Below, in pieces: positions 17,639-27,797 of a DNA stretch of 64,000 bases. How positions within the stretch are numbered: position 1 is the stretch's first letter; the number at the start of each line of letters is the position of its first letter. Below the pieces are notes generated by a model. That model saw nothing but the letters and a program-made list of their open reading frames with translations. It searched no databases and was not told the DNA's origin. Source of the DNA: Flavobacterium glycines (GTDB lineage Bacteria; Bacteroidota; Bacteroidia; Flavobacteriales; Flavobacteriaceae); the NCBI RefSeq assembly GCF_900100165.1, contig NZ_FNEO01000001.1, positions 1,240,001 through 1,304,000 on the forward strand, read 5' to 3'. The translations under genes and the position numbers were made by a program.

Positions 17639-19042
17639 ATGTCTCATATATACGACTCTAGTATTAGAAAGCCTTTAGTTATAGGTGATAAGACTTATCA
17701 TGATGTAACAGTAGATGTGGCAGCGCCTGTCGAAGGTTTGGCTAATAAACATTGGTGGATTGTATTTACAATCGCTTTAACAGCCTTTCTTTGGGGAATA
17801 GGATGTATAGTTTATACGATATCTACAGGTATTGGAACATGGGGATTAAATAAAACAGTTGGTTGGGCATGGGATATCACTAACTTCGTTTGGTGGGTAG
17901 GTATTGGACATGCCGGTACACTTATCTCTGCAGTATTATTGTTATTCCGTCAAAGATGGAGAATGGCAATTAACCGTTCGGCTGAGGCGATGACAATCTT
18001 CTCAGTAGTACAAGCTGGTTTGTTCCCAATTATTCACATGGGACGTCCTTGGTTAGCTTACTGGGTATTACCAATTCCAAACCAATTTGGATCTCTTTGG
18101 GTAAACTTTAACTCACCGTTACTTTGGGACGTATTTGCAATCTCTACTTATTTATCGGTATCATTAGTTTTCTGGTGGACTGGTTTATTACCTGACTTTG
18201 CAATGTTAAGAGATAGAGCAATTACACCATTCAACAAGAGAGTTTATTCTATTTTAAGTTTTGGATGGAGTGGTAGAGTAAAAGACTGGCAGCGTTTTGA
18301 AGAAGTATCTTTGGTACTTGCTGGTTTAGCAACTCCTCTTGTACTTTCTGTACACACTATTGTATCTATGGACTTTGCTACTTCTGTAATCCCAGGATGG
18401 CATACAACAATTTTCCCTCCATACTTCGTTGCCGGAGCGGTATTCTCAGGATTTGCAATGGTAAATACTTTGCTTATTATCATGAGAAAAGTTTCTAATC
18501 TTGAAGCTTATATTACTTTACAACATATCGAATTGATGAACTTGATCATTATGATTACTGGTTCTATTGTAGGTGTGGCTTATATTACTGAGTTATTCAT
18601 TGCTTGGTATTCAGGTGTAGAGTACGAACAATATGCTTTCTTAAACAGAGCAACAGGACCTTACTGGTGGGCTTACTGGTCGATGATGACTTGTAACGTG
18701 TTTTCTCCACAGTTCATGTGGTTCAAGAAATTAAGAACTAGTATCATGTTCTCGTTTATTATTTCTATTGTAGTAAATATCGGGATGTGGTTTGAGCGTT
18801 TTGTAATCATTGTAACTTCTTTGCATAGAGATTACTTACCATCTTCTTGGACAATGTTCTCTCCAACATTTGTTGATATTGGAATTTTCATTGGAACAAT
18901 TGGTTTCTTCTTTGTATTGTTTTTATTATACTCTAGAACTTTCCCTGTAATTGCACAGGCAGAGGTTAAAACAATTTTGAAAGCAACCGGAGATAATTAT
19001 ATTAGAGAAAGAGAAGCACATAAAGATTCACACCATGAGTAA
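17639..19042 (+). CDS. actC: alternative complex III subunit ActC (NrfD-like membrane protein)
   Basis: A 467-residue integral membrane protein of the NrfD/PsrC family with about ten hydrophobic segments starting near residue 40. It is one of two NrfD-like subunits of ACIII and is thought to hold the menaquinol oxidation site close to the ActB clusters. The GHAGTLISAVLLLFRQRWRM segment (about residue 97) and IHMGRPWL (about 131) are well-kept family motifs. It starts 30 bp after actB and overlaps actD by 8 bp, suggesting translational coupling. Confidence 0.95.
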   Translation: MSHIYDSSIRKPLVIGDKTYHDVTVDVAAPVEGLANKHWWIVFTIALTAFLWGIGCIVYTISTGIGTWGLNKTVGWAWDITNFVWWVGIGHAGTLISAVLLLFRQRWRMAINRSAEAMTIFSVVQAGLFPIIHMGRPWLAYWVLPIPNQFGSLWVNFNSPLLWDVFAISTYLSVSLVFWWTGLLPDFAMLRDRAITPFNKRVYSILSFGWSGRVKDWQRFEEVSLVLAGLATPLVLSVHTIVSMDFATSVIPGWHTTIFPPYFVAGAVFSGFAMVNTLLIIMRKVSNLEAYITLQHIELMNLIIMITGSIVGVAYITELFIAWYSGVEYEQYAFLNRATGPYWWAYWSMMTCNVFSPQFMWFKKLRTSIMFSFIISIVVNIGMWFERFVIIVTSLHRDYLPSSWTMFSPTFVDIGIFIGTIGFFFVLFLLYSRTFPVIAQAEVKTILKATGDNYIREREAHKDSHHE

Positions 19043-19559
19043 TAAAGTAATTTACGCCATTTATAATGACGATGATATATTGATGGATGCTGTAAAGAAA
19101 ACCAGAGCAGCTCACCATCATATTGAAGATGTTTTTTCTCCATTCCCAGTTCATGGTTTGGATAAGGCTATGGGAATAGCCCCTACAAGATTAGCTATTT
19201 GTGCATTCTTATACGGATGTGTTGGTATCACTGTTGCTACTTCTATGATGAGTTTTATCATGATACATGATTGGCCACAAGATATCGGAGGTAAGCCAAG
19301 TTTTAGTTATATTCAAAATATGCCGTCTTTCGTGCCTATTATGTTTGAGATGACTGTGTTTTTTGCTGCGCACTTAATGGTAATTACTTTTTATATGAGA
19401 AGTAGATTATGGCCATTTAAACAAGCTGAAAATCCGGATGTAAGAACTACAGATGATCATTTCTTAATGGAAGTAGCTATTAAAGATAATGAAGAAGAAT
19501 TGGTTTCTTTTTTCAAAAATACAGGTGCTGTAGAAGTTAAAGTAATAGAAAAGAATTAA
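19035..19559 (+). CDS. actD: alternative complex III subunit ActD (DUF3341)
   Basis: A 174-residue DUF3341 protein with two transmembrane segments (about 53-76 and 95-118) flanked by cytoplasmic parts. The motif FSPFPVHGLDKAMG (about 35-48) is characteristic of ActD. It anchors the complex in the membrane; no cofactor is expected. It overlaps the end of actC by 8 bp and is followed 7 bp later by actE. Confidence 0.93.
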   Translation: MSNKVIYAIYNDDDILMDAVKKTRAAHHHIEDVFSPFPVHGLDKAMGIAPTRLAICAFLYGCVGITVATSMMSFIMIHDWPQDIGGKPSFSYIQNMPSFVPIMFEMTVFFAAHLMVITFYMRSRLWPFKQAENPDVRTTDDHFLMEVAIKDNEEELVSFFKNTGAVEVKVIEKN

Positions 19560-19566
19560 TTTAGAT

Positions 19567-20112
19567 ATGAAAAGGGTATATAAAATAACACTATTGTTAG
19601 GCATAACTGCTTTAGTAGCTTCGTGTCATAACGATAAAGAGCCGAATTATCAGTATTTTCCAAATATGTATGAATCAGTAGGCTATGAAACTTATTCAGA
19701 GTCTAAAGCTTTTCCTGAAGGTAAAGAAGGTTTACTTCCTGCTGAAGGAAGTATTAACAGAGGTTTTGAGCCTTATGAGTATCCAAATACTACGGAAGGT
19801 TATCAATTAGCTAAAGCGAATTTAAAATCGCCACTTGATTCTTTAGATAGAAATTCTGATAAAGGGAAAGAACTTTTCGAAATCTATTGTATTAGTTGTC
19901 ATGGTGCAACTGGTAATGGTAAAGGAAAATTAGTTGAAAGAGAAAAATTTCTTGGTGTACCTAATTATAAAGATAGAGAGATCACTGAAGGAAGTATTTT
20001 TCACGTTGAGACGTATGGTTTAAATGCGATGGGTTCTCATGCGAATCAATTAAGTGTTCATGAGCGTTGGTTAATCGCTGACTACGTTCTAAAACTTAGA
20101 AGCCAATTATAA
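19567..20112 (+). CDS. actE: alternative complex III subunit ActE, monoheme cytochrome c lipoprotein
   Basis: A 181-residue lipoprotein: the signal peptide ends in the lipobox LVASC with the modified cysteine at residue 20. A single class I cytochrome c domain carries CISCH (108-112) and a likely methionine ligand in the NAMGSH segment (about 156). It is the monoheme subunit of ACIII at the periplasmic face. It sits between actD and actF with almost no spacing; a TTG directly follows its stop codon. Confidence 0.93.
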   Translation: MKRVYKITLLLGITALVASCHNDKEPNYQYFPNMYESVGYETYSESKAFPEGKEGLLPAEGSINRGFEPYEYPNTTEGYQLAKANLKSPLDSLDRNSDKGKELFEIYCISCHGATGNGKGKLVEREKFLGVPNYKDREITEGSIFHVETYGLNAMGSHANQLSVHERWLIADYVLKLRSQL

Positions 20113-20139
20113 TTGTTGAACAAACTGATCGTAATAGAT

Positions 20140-21504
20140 ATGTATACATTTTCAAGTAAATTAAAAACTTTTTCTTTTATCTTAATGGCCGTTGGTATAT
20201 TAGGAATAGGTTATGGTTTTTTAAACGCGCCTAAAGATATTCACGAAGTTGAGAATATTCTTTCTGCATCATCTCACGGTGGTCACGGTGAAGCGCATCA
20301 CGAAGAAGCAAAAGCTTCTCACGATGCTCACGCAACAACAAGTCATGAGGCTAAAAGTGAAGTTAAAGAGAATGCTGAACATGAAGAGCATTTAACTCAT
20401 GTTTTGCATCAGTTACAAAATAAACCTTGGTCTGCTTTATATGTAGCTTGTATTTTCTTTATGTTATTAACAATGGGAACTTTGGTTTTCTATGCTATTC
20501 AACAAGTTGCTGTAGCAGGATGGTCTCCGGTGTTATTTAGAGTTATGCAAGGTATTACAGCTTACCTTCCTATAGGTTCAGCTATATTCTTTGTGATATT
20601 AGTACTATGTGGACTTCATTTTAATCATTTATTTGCATGGTTAAACGAAGGGGTAACAAATCCATCAAGTGCCAATTATGATGAATTAATAGCTGGTAAA
20701 TCTGGTTATTTAAATTTTGGTTTCTGGATTGCCAGAGCTGCAATTTTTATCATTGGTTGGAACTTATACCGTCACTATTCTAGAAAAAATTGTTTAGCTC
20801 AAGATGAGTCTAACGATAATACTAATTACAAAAAGAACTTTAAGTTATCTGCTGGTTTCTTAGTTTTCTTTATCGTTTCTGAGTCTATTATGTCTTGGGA
20901 CTGGATTATGTCAGTAGATCCACACTGGTTTTCTACATTATTCGGATGGTACGTTTTTGCTAGTTTCTTTGTAAGTGGTATTACAATGATTGCAATGGTT
21001 ACTGTTTATTTAAAATCCAGAGGTTATTTAGAGTATGTGAATACAAGTCATATCCATGACTTAGCTAAATTTATGTTTGGTATCAGTGTATTTTGGACTT
21101 ACTTATGGTTCTCTCAATTTATGTTGATTTGGTATGCTGATATACCTGAAGAGATTACTTATTTCGTAACTAGAATTAATGATTACAATTTACCATTCTT
21201 TGGAGCAGTTGTTATGAACTTTGTGTTCCCATTATTAATTCTAATCAATACTGATTTCAAAAGAATCACTTGGGTTATTGTAATGGCTGGTATTGTTATT
21301 TTAGCAGGTCACTATATTGATTTCTTTAATATGATTATGCCAGGTACAGTTGGAGACCAATGGTTTATTGGTGTTCCGGAAATCTCATCAGTTCTTTTCT
21401 TCCTTGGGTTGTTTATTTTTACTGTATTTACAGCATTAACTAAATCTCCATTATTAGCAAAAAGAAATCCTTATATCGAAGAAAGTAAACATTTTCATTA
21501 TTAA
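20140..21504 (+). CDS. actF: alternative complex III subunit ActF (NrfD-like membrane protein)
   Basis: The second NrfD-like subunit, 454 residues from the ATG at 20140 (start MYTFSSKLKTF). A TTG right after the actE stop would add nine residues that do not resemble the family. The first membrane segment (about 10-28) is followed by a His/Glu-rich loop (about 38-92) and then about nine more segments. The His-rich loop is presumably periplasmic and exposed. It contains SESIMSWDWIMSVDPHWFSTLFG, split here as motifs SESIMSWDW and DPHWFSTLFG, a strong ActF signature. It lies 19 bp before the oxidase subunit II gene, in keeping with the ACIII-oxidase supercomplex known in Flavobacterium johnsoniae. 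Confidence 0.93.
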   Translation: MYTFSSKLKTFSFILMAVGILGIGYGFLNAPKDIHEVENILSASSHGGHGEAHHEEAKASHDAHATTSHEAKSEVKENAEHEEHLTHVLHQLQNKPWSALYVACIFFMLLTMGTLVFYAIQQVAVAGWSPVLFRVMQGITAYLPIGSAIFFVILVLCGLHFNHLFAWLNEGVTNPSSANYDELIAGKSGYLNFGFWIARAAIFIIGWNLYRHYSRKNCLAQDESNDNTNYKKNFKLSAGFLVFFIVSESIMSWDWIMSVDPHWFSTLFGWYVFASFFVSGITMIAMVTVYLKSRGYLEYVNTSHIHDLAKFMFGISVFWTYLWFSQFMLIWYADIPEEITYFVTRINDYNLPFFGAVVMNFVFPLLILINTDFKRITWVIVMAGIVILAGHYIDFFNMIMPGTVGDQWFIGVPEISSVLFFLGLFIFTVFTALTKSPLLAKRNPYIEESKHFHY

Positions 21505-21523
21505 TTTTTAAAGAGATAAACAG

Positions 21524-22678
21524 ATGACAAGTTTGTTGGTAATTATAGTTTTAGTTTTATTAGCTATTGCTTTATGGCAATTGACTAAAATATTCGACCT
21601 AACTCAAGTTGGTGTATCTTCAGATAGCTCTCAGGTAGCTAATGATAAAGATAACAACTTACAAGGGTATTTGATGTTCGGGTTTTTAGCATTCCTATAT
21701 ATTTTTACAATTTATGGTTTGCTAAAATGGGGTAATTTGCCTCTTCATAATCCGGCTTCAGCTCACGGAGCACAAGTAGATAATTTAATGAATATTACTT
21801 GGATTTTGATTTTTACGGTTCAAGCTATTACTCAGGTTTTATTGTATTACTTTGCTTTTAAATATAAAGGTAAGAAAGATCAAAAAGCTTTATATTTTGC
21901 TGATAATAATAAATTAGAGGCTATTTGGAGTATTATTCCTGCAGTAGTTTTAGCTGGTTTAATCCTTTATGGATTATATGCTTGGACTAATATTATGTTT
22001 ATTGATGAGGATGAGGATACAGTAGTAGTAGAATTATATGCTCAACAATTTAAATGGACTGCCAGAATTGCTGGTGAAGATAATGTTTTAGGTAAAGCTA
22101 ATGTTAGATATATTGAAGGAGTAAATACTTTAGGAGTTGATTTATCTGATCCTAATGCTCAGGATGATATTGTTGTAACTGAACTTCATATTCCTAAAGG
22201 TAAAAAGATTCATTTTAAGTTCCGTTCTCAGGACGTATTACACTCTGCTTATTTCCCTCACTTTAGAGCACAAATGAACTGTGTTCCTGGTATGGTAACT
22301 GAATTTGCTTTTACTCCAATTTATACTACGGCAGAATACAGAGAGATGCCTGAGATGATTGAAAAAGTAGCTCATATTAATGAGTTAAGAGCTAAAAAAA
22401 GTGTTGAGTTGATTGCTAAAGGACAACCAGGTTTAGATCCTTATACTTTTGACTATTTGTTACTTTGTAATAAAATTTGTGGAGCTTCTCACTACAACAT
22501 GCAAATGAAAGTTATTGTTGATACTCCTGAAGAGTATAAAAAATGGTTGGCTCAGCAAAAAACTGTTGTTCAAGAAGTTAAAGCTTCATTAGAGCAACCT
22601 GCAGAAGGAGAATCAGCAGCTCCTGGAGAAGCTAAAGAAAAGGATACTGTAGCAGCAGCTCCAGTTGCTATGAAATAA
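21524..22678 (+). CDS. coxB: cytochrome c oxidase subunit II
   Basis: A 384-residue subunit II of the aa3-type heme-copper oxidase. Hydrophobic segments lie near residues 2-19, 47-66, 87-110 and 128-150, more than the two of a minimal subunit II. The periplasmic cupredoxin domain has a complete CuA site: a histidine in VLHSAYFPHF and the block C315-x3-C319-x3-H323-x2-M326. No CXXCH is present, so there is no fused heme c here; electrons would come from the extra cytochrome domain on ActA or from ActE (inference). The C-terminal 40 residues are Ala/Glu/Lys-rich low complexity. Confidence 0.95.
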   Translation: MTSLLVIIVLVLLAIALWQLTKIFDLTQVGVSSDSSQVANDKDNNLQGYLMFGFLAFLYIFTIYGLLKWGNLPLHNPASAHGAQVDNLMNITWILIFTVQAITQVLLYYFAFKYKGKKDQKALYFADNNKLEAIWSIIPAVVLAGLILYGLYAWTNIMFIDEDEDTVVVELYAQQFKWTARIAGEDNVLGKANVRYIEGVNTLGVDLSDPNAQDDIVVTELHIPKGKKIHFKFRSQDVLHSAYFPHFRAQMNCVPGMVTEFAFTPIYTTAEYREMPEMIEKVAHINELRAKKSVELIAKGQPGLDPYTFDYLLLCNKICGASHYNMQMKVIVDTPEEYKKWLAQQKTVVQEVKASLEQPAEGESAAPGEAKEKDTVAAAPVAMK

Positions 22679-22705
22679 TTATTAAGAAAATTTAAAGTAT
22701 AATAT

Positions 22706-24502
22706 ATGTCAGCAGAAGGTCACGATCACGCTCACGATCACGAACACGAACACCACCATAAAGAGACATTCATTACTAAATACATCTTTAGTATTGATCA
22801 TAAAATGATTGCTAAGCAATACCTTATTACAGGTATTATTATGGGGATTATTGGTATTGTCATGTCTTTGCTTTTCAGAATGCAGTTAGCATGGCCAGAA
22901 GAGTCTTTTAAAATATTTAATGTTTTATTAGGTGATAAATTTGCACCAGAAGGTGTAATGGCTAATGATGTTTATCTTGCATTAGTGACAATTCACGGTA
23001 CTATCATGGTATTCTTTGTATTGACAGCAGGTTTGAGTGGAACTTTTAGTAACTTACTTATTCCTCTTCAAATTGGTGCAAGAGATATGGCTTCAGGATT
23101 TATGAACATGATTTCTTACTGGTTGTTTTTCTTATCGGCAGTAGTAATGATTTGTTCTTTATTCGTTGAATCTGGACCTGCTTCAGCAGGATGGACAATT
23201 TATCCTCCTTTAAGTGCTTTACCACAAGCAATTCCGGGATCTGGAACAGGTATGACACTTTGGTTAGTTTCAATGGCTATATTTATTGCGTCTTCTTTAA
23301 TGGGGTCATTAAATTACATTGTTACAGTAATTAACTTAAGAACTAAAGGAATGTCTATGACAAGACTTCCTCTTACAATTTGGACATTTTTTGTAACTGC
23401 AATTATTGGGGTACTTTCTTTCCCGGTTTTATTATCTGCAGCTTTACTATTAATTTTCGATAGAAGTTTTGGAACTTCATTCTTCTTGTCAGATATTTAT
23501 ATTGCTGGAGAAGTTTTACATTACCAAGGTGGTTCTCCTGTATTGTTTGAGCACTTATTCTGGTTCTTAGGGCACCCTGAGGTATATATCGTAATCTTAC
23601 CTGCAATGGGTCTTGTATCTGAAATTATGGCTACAAACTCTCGTAAACCAATTTTTGGTTACAGAGCGATGATTATGTCAGTTCTTGCAATTGCTTTCCT
23701 TTCGACAATCGTTTGGGGACATCACATGTTTATTTCAGGTATGAATCCTTTCTTAGGATCTGTATTTACTTTTACAACTCTTTTGATTGCAATTCCATCT
23801 GCTGTAAAAGCGTTCAACTGGATTACAACTTTATGGAAAGGTAATTTACAAATGAACCCTGCAATGTTATTCTCTATTGGAATGGTTTCTACTTTCATCA
23901 CTGGAGGTTTAACAGGAATTATTTTAGGAGATAGTACTTTGGATATTAATGTTCACGATACTTACTTCGTAGTAGCTCACTTCCACTTAGTAATGGGTAT
24001 CTCTGCACTTTACGGAATGTTTGCTGGTATTTACCACTGGTTCCCTAAAATGTACGGAAAAATGATGAACAAGAATTTAGGTTATGTTCACTTCTGGATT
24101 ACTGCAGTTTGTGCTTATGGAGTTTTCTTCCCAATGCACTTTATTGGATTGGCAGGTTTACCAAGACGTTATTATACTAATACTAACTTCCCATTGTTTG
24201 ATGATTTACAAAATGTAAATGTTTTAATTACAACATTTGCTTTAGTAGGAGGAGCTTTCCAATTAGTATTCTTATACAACTTCTTTAGCAGTATTTTCTT
24301 TGGTAAGAAAGCGGAGCAAAATCCTTGGAGATCTACTACTTTAGAGTGGACAACTCCAGTAGAACATATCCATGGTAACTGGCCGGGAGAAATTCCTGAA
24401 GTTCACAGATGGGCTTATGATTACAGTAACCCTGAGCACGAAGAGGATTTTGTACCTCAGACTGTTCCAATGAAACCAGGTGAGTCAGTTTTACATCACT
24501 AA
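22706..24502 (+). CDS. coxA: cytochrome c oxidase subunit I
   Basis: The 598-residue catalytic subunit of the terminal oxidase, reducing O2 to water and pumping protons. After a His-rich N-terminus (DHAHDHEHEHHH, about 7-18) come about twelve membrane segments. The CuB ligands are H290 (in GHPEVY, with the cross-linking Y294) and H339/H340 (WGHHMF). The heme ligands are H425 and H427 in VVAHFHLVMG. The GHPEVY glutamate E292 marks an A1-type enzyme. No subunit III or IV gene follows; a terminator ends the operon, so those subunits, if present, are encoded elsewhere. Confidence 0.96.
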   Translation: MSAEGHDHAHDHEHEHHHKETFITKYIFSIDHKMIAKQYLITGIIMGIIGIVMSLLFRMQLAWPEESFKIFNVLLGDKFAPEGVMANDVYLALVTIHGTIMVFFVLTAGLSGTFSNLLIPLQIGARDMASGFMNMISYWLFFLSAVVMICSLFVESGPASAGWTIYPPLSALPQAIPGSGTGMTLWLVSMAIFIASSLMGSLNYIVTVINLRTKGMSMTRLPLTIWTFFVTAIIGVLSFPVLLSAALLLIFDRSFGTSFFLSDIYIAGEVLHYQGGSPVLFEHLFWFLGHPEVYIVILPAMGLVSEIMATNSRKPIFGYRAMIMSVLAIAFLSTIVWGHHMFISGMNPFLGSVFTFTTLLIAIPSAVKAFNWITTLWKGNLQMNPAMLFSIGMVSTFITGGLTGIILGDSTLDINVHDTYFVVAHFHLVMGISALYGMFAGIYHWFPKMYGKMMNKNLGYVHFWITAVCAYGVFFPMHFIGLAGLPRRYYTNTNFPLFDDLQNVNVLITTFALVGGAFQLVFLYNFFSSIFFGKKAEQNPWRSTTLEWTTPVEHIHGNWPGEIPEVHRWAYDYSNPEHEEDFVPQTVPMKPGESVLHH

Positions 24503-24510
24503 AAATATTA

Positions 24511-24539
24511 AAAACCTCTGTTCTGCAGAGGTTTTTTTT
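24511..24539 (+). terminator. intrinsic terminator of the act-cox operon
   Basis: AAAACCTCTG (24511-24520) pairs with CAGAGGTTTT (24526-24535) around a TTCTG loop, followed by more T. It separates the respiratory operon from ruvB. Confidence 0.9.
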
Positions 24540-24591
24540 ATGTGTTAATTTTTGTTGTATTTATTATTTCGAAATCACAATTCGTTTTTTC

Positions 24592-24599
24592 TATCTTTG
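24592..24599 (+). promoter_or_regulatory. -7 element of the ruvB promoter, predicting a leaderless mRNA
   Basis: TATCTTTG matches TAnnTTTG and lies only 4 bp before the ruvB ATG, so transcription would start at or next to the A of the start codon. No good TTG -33 element is visible at the right distance, which lowers confidence. Confidence 0.5.
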
Positions 24600-24603
24600 T
24601 TAA

Positions 24604-25626
24604 ATGAATGAGAATTTAGACCCAACAACAAAGGGATATAATCCGGAAGAGCTTGATCTTGATAAAAGATTAAGACCTCTTAGTTTTGATGATTTTGCCG
24701 GTCAGGATCAGGTTTTGGAAAATTTAAAAGTTTTTGTCGCTGCGGCTAATCAACGAAGAGAAGCTTTAGATCATGCTTTGTTTCATGGACCACCGGGATT
24801 AGGTAAGACGACTTTAGCTAATATTTTAGCCAATGAATTGCAGGTAGGAATTAAAATTACTTCGGGTCCTGTTTTGGATAAACCGGGTGATTTAGCAGGT
24901 TTATTGACTAATCTTGAAGAAAGAGATGTCTTGTTTATTGATGAAATTCATCGTTTGAGTCCTGTAGTTGAAGAATACTTATATTCTGCGATGGAGGATT
25001 TCAAGATTGATATTATGATTGAATCGGGGCCTAATGCAAGAACCGTTCAGATTAATCTGAATCCATTTACCTTAATTGGAGCTACAACACGTTCCGGACT
25101 TTTAACAGCTCCTATGCGCGCTCGTTTTGGAATTTCTTCGCGTCTACAATATTATACAGTTGAGTTATTAACGACTATTGTACAAAGAAGTGCTTCCATT
25201 TTAAAAATGCCTATTACAATGGAAGCTGCAATAGAAATAGCCGGTAGAAGTCGTGGGACTCCCAGAATTGCTAATGCTTTATTGCGCAGAGTTCGTGATT
25301 TTGCTCAAATTAAAGGTAATGGTACTATAGATGTTGAGATTTCTAAATATGCTTTAAAAGCATTAAATGTAGATGCCCATGGATTGGACGAAATGGATAA
25401 TAAGATATTAAATACCATTATTGATAAGTTTAAAGGAGGGCCTGTCGGACTAACTACTTTGGCTACGGCTGTTTCCGAAAGTAGTGAAACCATCGAAGAA
25501 GTATATGAGCCATTTTTAATTCAGGAAGGTTTTATTATGCGTACTCCCCGTGGACGTGAAGTTACAGAAAAGGCCTATAAACATCTTGGGAAAGTTCGAA
25601 CTAACATTCAGGGAGGACTTTTTTAA
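24604..25626 (+). CDS. ruvB: Holliday junction DNA helicase RuvB
   Basis: A 340-residue AAA+ motor that drives branch migration of Holliday junctions with RuvA. Walker A is GPPGLGKTT (62-70), Walker B is LFIDEIHRL (about 115), followed by sensor residues in GATTRSGLL and a C-terminal winged-helix domain ending [12 protein letters not shown]. Length is standard. ruvA is far away in this window (57733). queG follows 18 bp after the stop. Confidence 0.97.
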   Translation: MNENLDPTTKGYNPEELDLDKRLRPLSFDDFAGQDQVLENLKVFVAAANQRREALDHALFHGPPGLGKTTLANILANELQVGIKITSGPVLDKPGDLAGLLTNLEERDVLFIDEIHRLSPVVEEYLYSAMEDFKIDIMIESGPNARTVQINLNPFTLIGATTRSGLLTAPMRARFGISSRLQYYTVELLTTIVQRSASILKMPITMEAAIEIAGRSRGTPRIANALLRRVRDFAQIKGNGTIDVEISKYALKALNVDAHGLDEMDNKILNTIIDKFKGGPVGLTTLATAVSESSETIEEVYEPFLIQEGFIMRTPRGREVTEKAYKHLGKVRTNIQGGLF

Positions 25627-25644
25627 GTTTTCTATTTTAAATAT

Positions 25645-26571
25645 TTGATTATCGACTTAAGAGAAAAATATTCGCAATTTATTAAATCCGAAGCCAGACG
25701 CCTCGGATTTTTATCTTGTGGTATATCTAAAGCAGGTTTTTTAGAGGAAGAAGCGCCTCGATTGGAGAATTGGTTAAATAATAACAGAAATGGACAAATG
25801 TCCTATATGGAAAACCATTTCGACAAAAGACTTAATCCAACTTTACTTGTTGATGATGCAAAAAGTGTTGTTTCTCTTCTGTTGAATTATTATCCGGAAA
25901 AAGAACAAATTCAAGATTCTTATAAGATTTCTAAATATGCTTATGGGCAAGATTATCATTTTGTAATCAAAGAGAAATTAAAGGAGTTGCTGTTTGCTAT
26001 TCAGGAAAATATAGGTGAAGTTTCGGGTCGCGTTTTTGTGGATTCTGCGCCTGTTTTAGACAAGGCTTGGGCTGCCAAAAGTGGTTTGGGCTGGATAGGT
26101 AAAAACAGTAATCTGTTAACTCAAAAAGTAGGTTCTTTTTATTTTATAGCTGAATTAATTATCGATCTGGATTTAGAATATGATAGTCGTACAACAGATC
26201 ATTGTGGCAGTTGTACTGCTTGCATTGACGCCTGTCCTACACAGGCTATTGTTGCTCCTTATATTGTAGATGGGAGCAAGTGTATTTCTTATTTTACAAT
26301 TGAGCTCAAAGAAAATATACCAACTGAAATGAAAGGGCATTTTGATGATTGGGTTTTCGGATGCGATACTTGTCAGGATGTTTGTCCGTGGAATCGATTT
26401 TCTAAATCCCATAATGAACCTTTGTTTAATCCGAATCCGGCTTTGCTTTCGATGACTAAAAAAGATTGGGAAGAAATGACCGAGGAAACTTTTAAAATTG
26501 TTTTTAAAGATTCAGCTGTTAAGCGAACTAAGTTTAAAGGATTGCAACGTAATATCGGTTTTCTGAAGTAA
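25645..26571 (+). CDS. queG: epoxyqueuosine reductase QueG
   Basis: A 308-residue cobalamin-dependent iron-sulfur enzyme that reduces epoxyqueuosine to queuosine in tRNA. The two [4Fe-4S] motifs are C187-GSC190-TAC193-IDAC197-P and C240-DTC243-QDVC247-P. The family stretch around [10 protein letters not shown] (about 147-156) is present. The start is a TTG at 25645: the frame is closed by the ruvB stop only 18 bp upstream and contains no ATG there. Many QueG proteins carry C-terminal HEAT-like repeats; this one ends soon after the second cluster, as in shorter Bacteroidota forms. Confidence 0.92.
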   Translation: MIIDLREKYSQFIKSEARRLGFLSCGISKAGFLEEEAPRLENWLNNNRNGQMSYMENHFDKRLNPTLLVDDAKSVVSLLLNYYPEKEQIQDSYKISKYAYGQDYHFVIKEKLKELLFAIQENIGEVSGRVFVDSAPVLDKAWAAKSGLGWIGKNSNLLTQKVGSFYFIAELIIDLDLEYDSRTTDHCGSCTACIDACPTQAIVAPYIVDGSKCISYFTIELKENIPTEMKGHFDDWVFGCDTCQDVCPWNRFSKSHNEPLFNPNPALLSMTKKDWEEMTEETFKIVFKDSAVKRTKFKGLQRNIGFLK

Positions 26572-26586
26572 TATTTCTATTTGTTT

Positions 26587-27624
26587 TTAATAGATATTCT
26601 GTTTTTTGATTGATGATTCTCTCGCGATAACACTAGTTTCTAAAACAATCTGTTTAGGTTCGAAATTTTTTTCTTCTTTGTGACAATTTATTTCTTCCAG
26701 CAAAAGGTTAAAAGCTTCGCGACCCATTTCATGACTCGGTTGCTCTATTGTACTTAATTTAGGTGTGACAACTTGCGACATAAACCAGTTGCTAAATCCA
26801 ATTACTGCAATTTTTTCAGGAATTTTTATTTCATTGTCATTCAGGAAAGATAATACTCCTACGGCTACAAGATCAGTAATAGTAAAAATTCCATCTACAT
26901 CAGGATGCTCGTTGATGATTTGTTTAGCAAAATGATACCCTTCTTCAAAAGTTACATTTTCGCAGGGATAGACTAATTTTGGATCAAAAGGTATATTGTT
27001 TTTTTCTAATGCTTTTTTGTATCCAATAAAACGATCAATCGAATTTTGTGGGTTTAGGGGGCCTCTTATATGGGCAATTTTTTTACAGCCGTTGTCTATT
27101 AAATGTTGAACAGCATTAAATGCAGCTATTTGATCATCTATTATTACCTTAGAACATTTGCTGAGTTTTGAAATTTTGTCAAACATTACAAAAGGAATGT
27201 TTCTCCTAATTATTTCTTGGATGTGGTCATCATTATTAGAACCATTAGAAAGGGATATAAGTATTCCATCAACTCTTTTGTTAATGAGTAATTCTACTTG
27301 TTTCTTTTCTAATTCTATAGATTCGTTGGATTGAAGTATGATAACTAAATAGCCATTTTTTTCTGCTTCATCAATGATTGCATTGATAATGTTTGAAAAA
27401 AAATGATGTACCACTTCGGGAATAATTAAACCAATTGTTTTGGACTCTTTGGTTCTTAAATTAACGGCAAAACTGTTTGGAGTGTAGTGTAAATTATGAG
27501 CAAGTTCAATTACTGCTTTTTTGGTTTTTTCACTAACATCAGGGTAATTTTTTAAAGCTTTTGAAACTGTTGTGATTGAAATTCCTAATTTGGTTGCAAT
27601 TTCTTTAAGAGTAATATCTTTCAT
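26587..27624 (-). CDS. LacI-family transcriptional regulator 1
   Basis: A 345-residue LacI/GalR regulator. The N-terminal helix-turn-helix (about 4-25, LKEIATKLGISITTVSKALK) and hinge segment PNSFAVNLRTKES (about 49-61) precede a periplasmic-binding-protein-like sensor domain (about 62-330). The hinge leucine fits an operator with a central CpG, as in the palindrome CGAAAACGTTTTCG found three times in pairs in this island. It is closely similar to the regulator encoded just upstream, with nearly the same recognition helix, so both may bind the same sites. The ligand is probably a sugar such as a glucoside (inference). It is convergent with queG. Confidence 0.93.
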   Translation of the reverse strand: MKDITLKEIATKLGISITTVSKALKNYPDVSEKTKKAVIELAHNLHYTPNSFAVNLRTKESKTIGLIIPEVVHHFFSNIINAIIDEAEKNGYLVIILQSNESIELEKKQVELLINKRVDGILISLSNGSNNDDHIQEIIRRNIPFVMFDKISKLSKCSKVIIDDQIAAFNAVQHLIDNGCKKIAHIRGPLNPQNSIDRFIGYKKALEKNNIPFDPKLVYPCENVTFEEGYHFAKQIINEHPDVDGIFTITDLVAVGVLSFLNDNEIKIPEKIAVIGFSNWFMSQVVTPKLSTIEQPSHEMGREAFNLLLEEINCHKEEKNFEPKQIVLETSVIARESSIKKQNIY

Positions 27625-27797
27625 GAATAAGTTTCTATTGGTTTAATGGATTTAGTTATAGACTTATTTTTTCAATTTACATTGTACTTAAATAAATTTC
27701 AACCATCAATTTCGAAGACCAAGATATAAATTTTTATCATATATATTGTTTTTTTGTTAAAATAAACGATAAAGTGCAATATTGGTGAAATTTTATA

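Noticed and set aside
26570..26598. Weak inverted repeat between queG and the LacI gene as a bidirectional terminator
   Set aside because: The stem is AT-only, has a bulge and overlaps the 3' end of the LacI coding sequence; not convincing.
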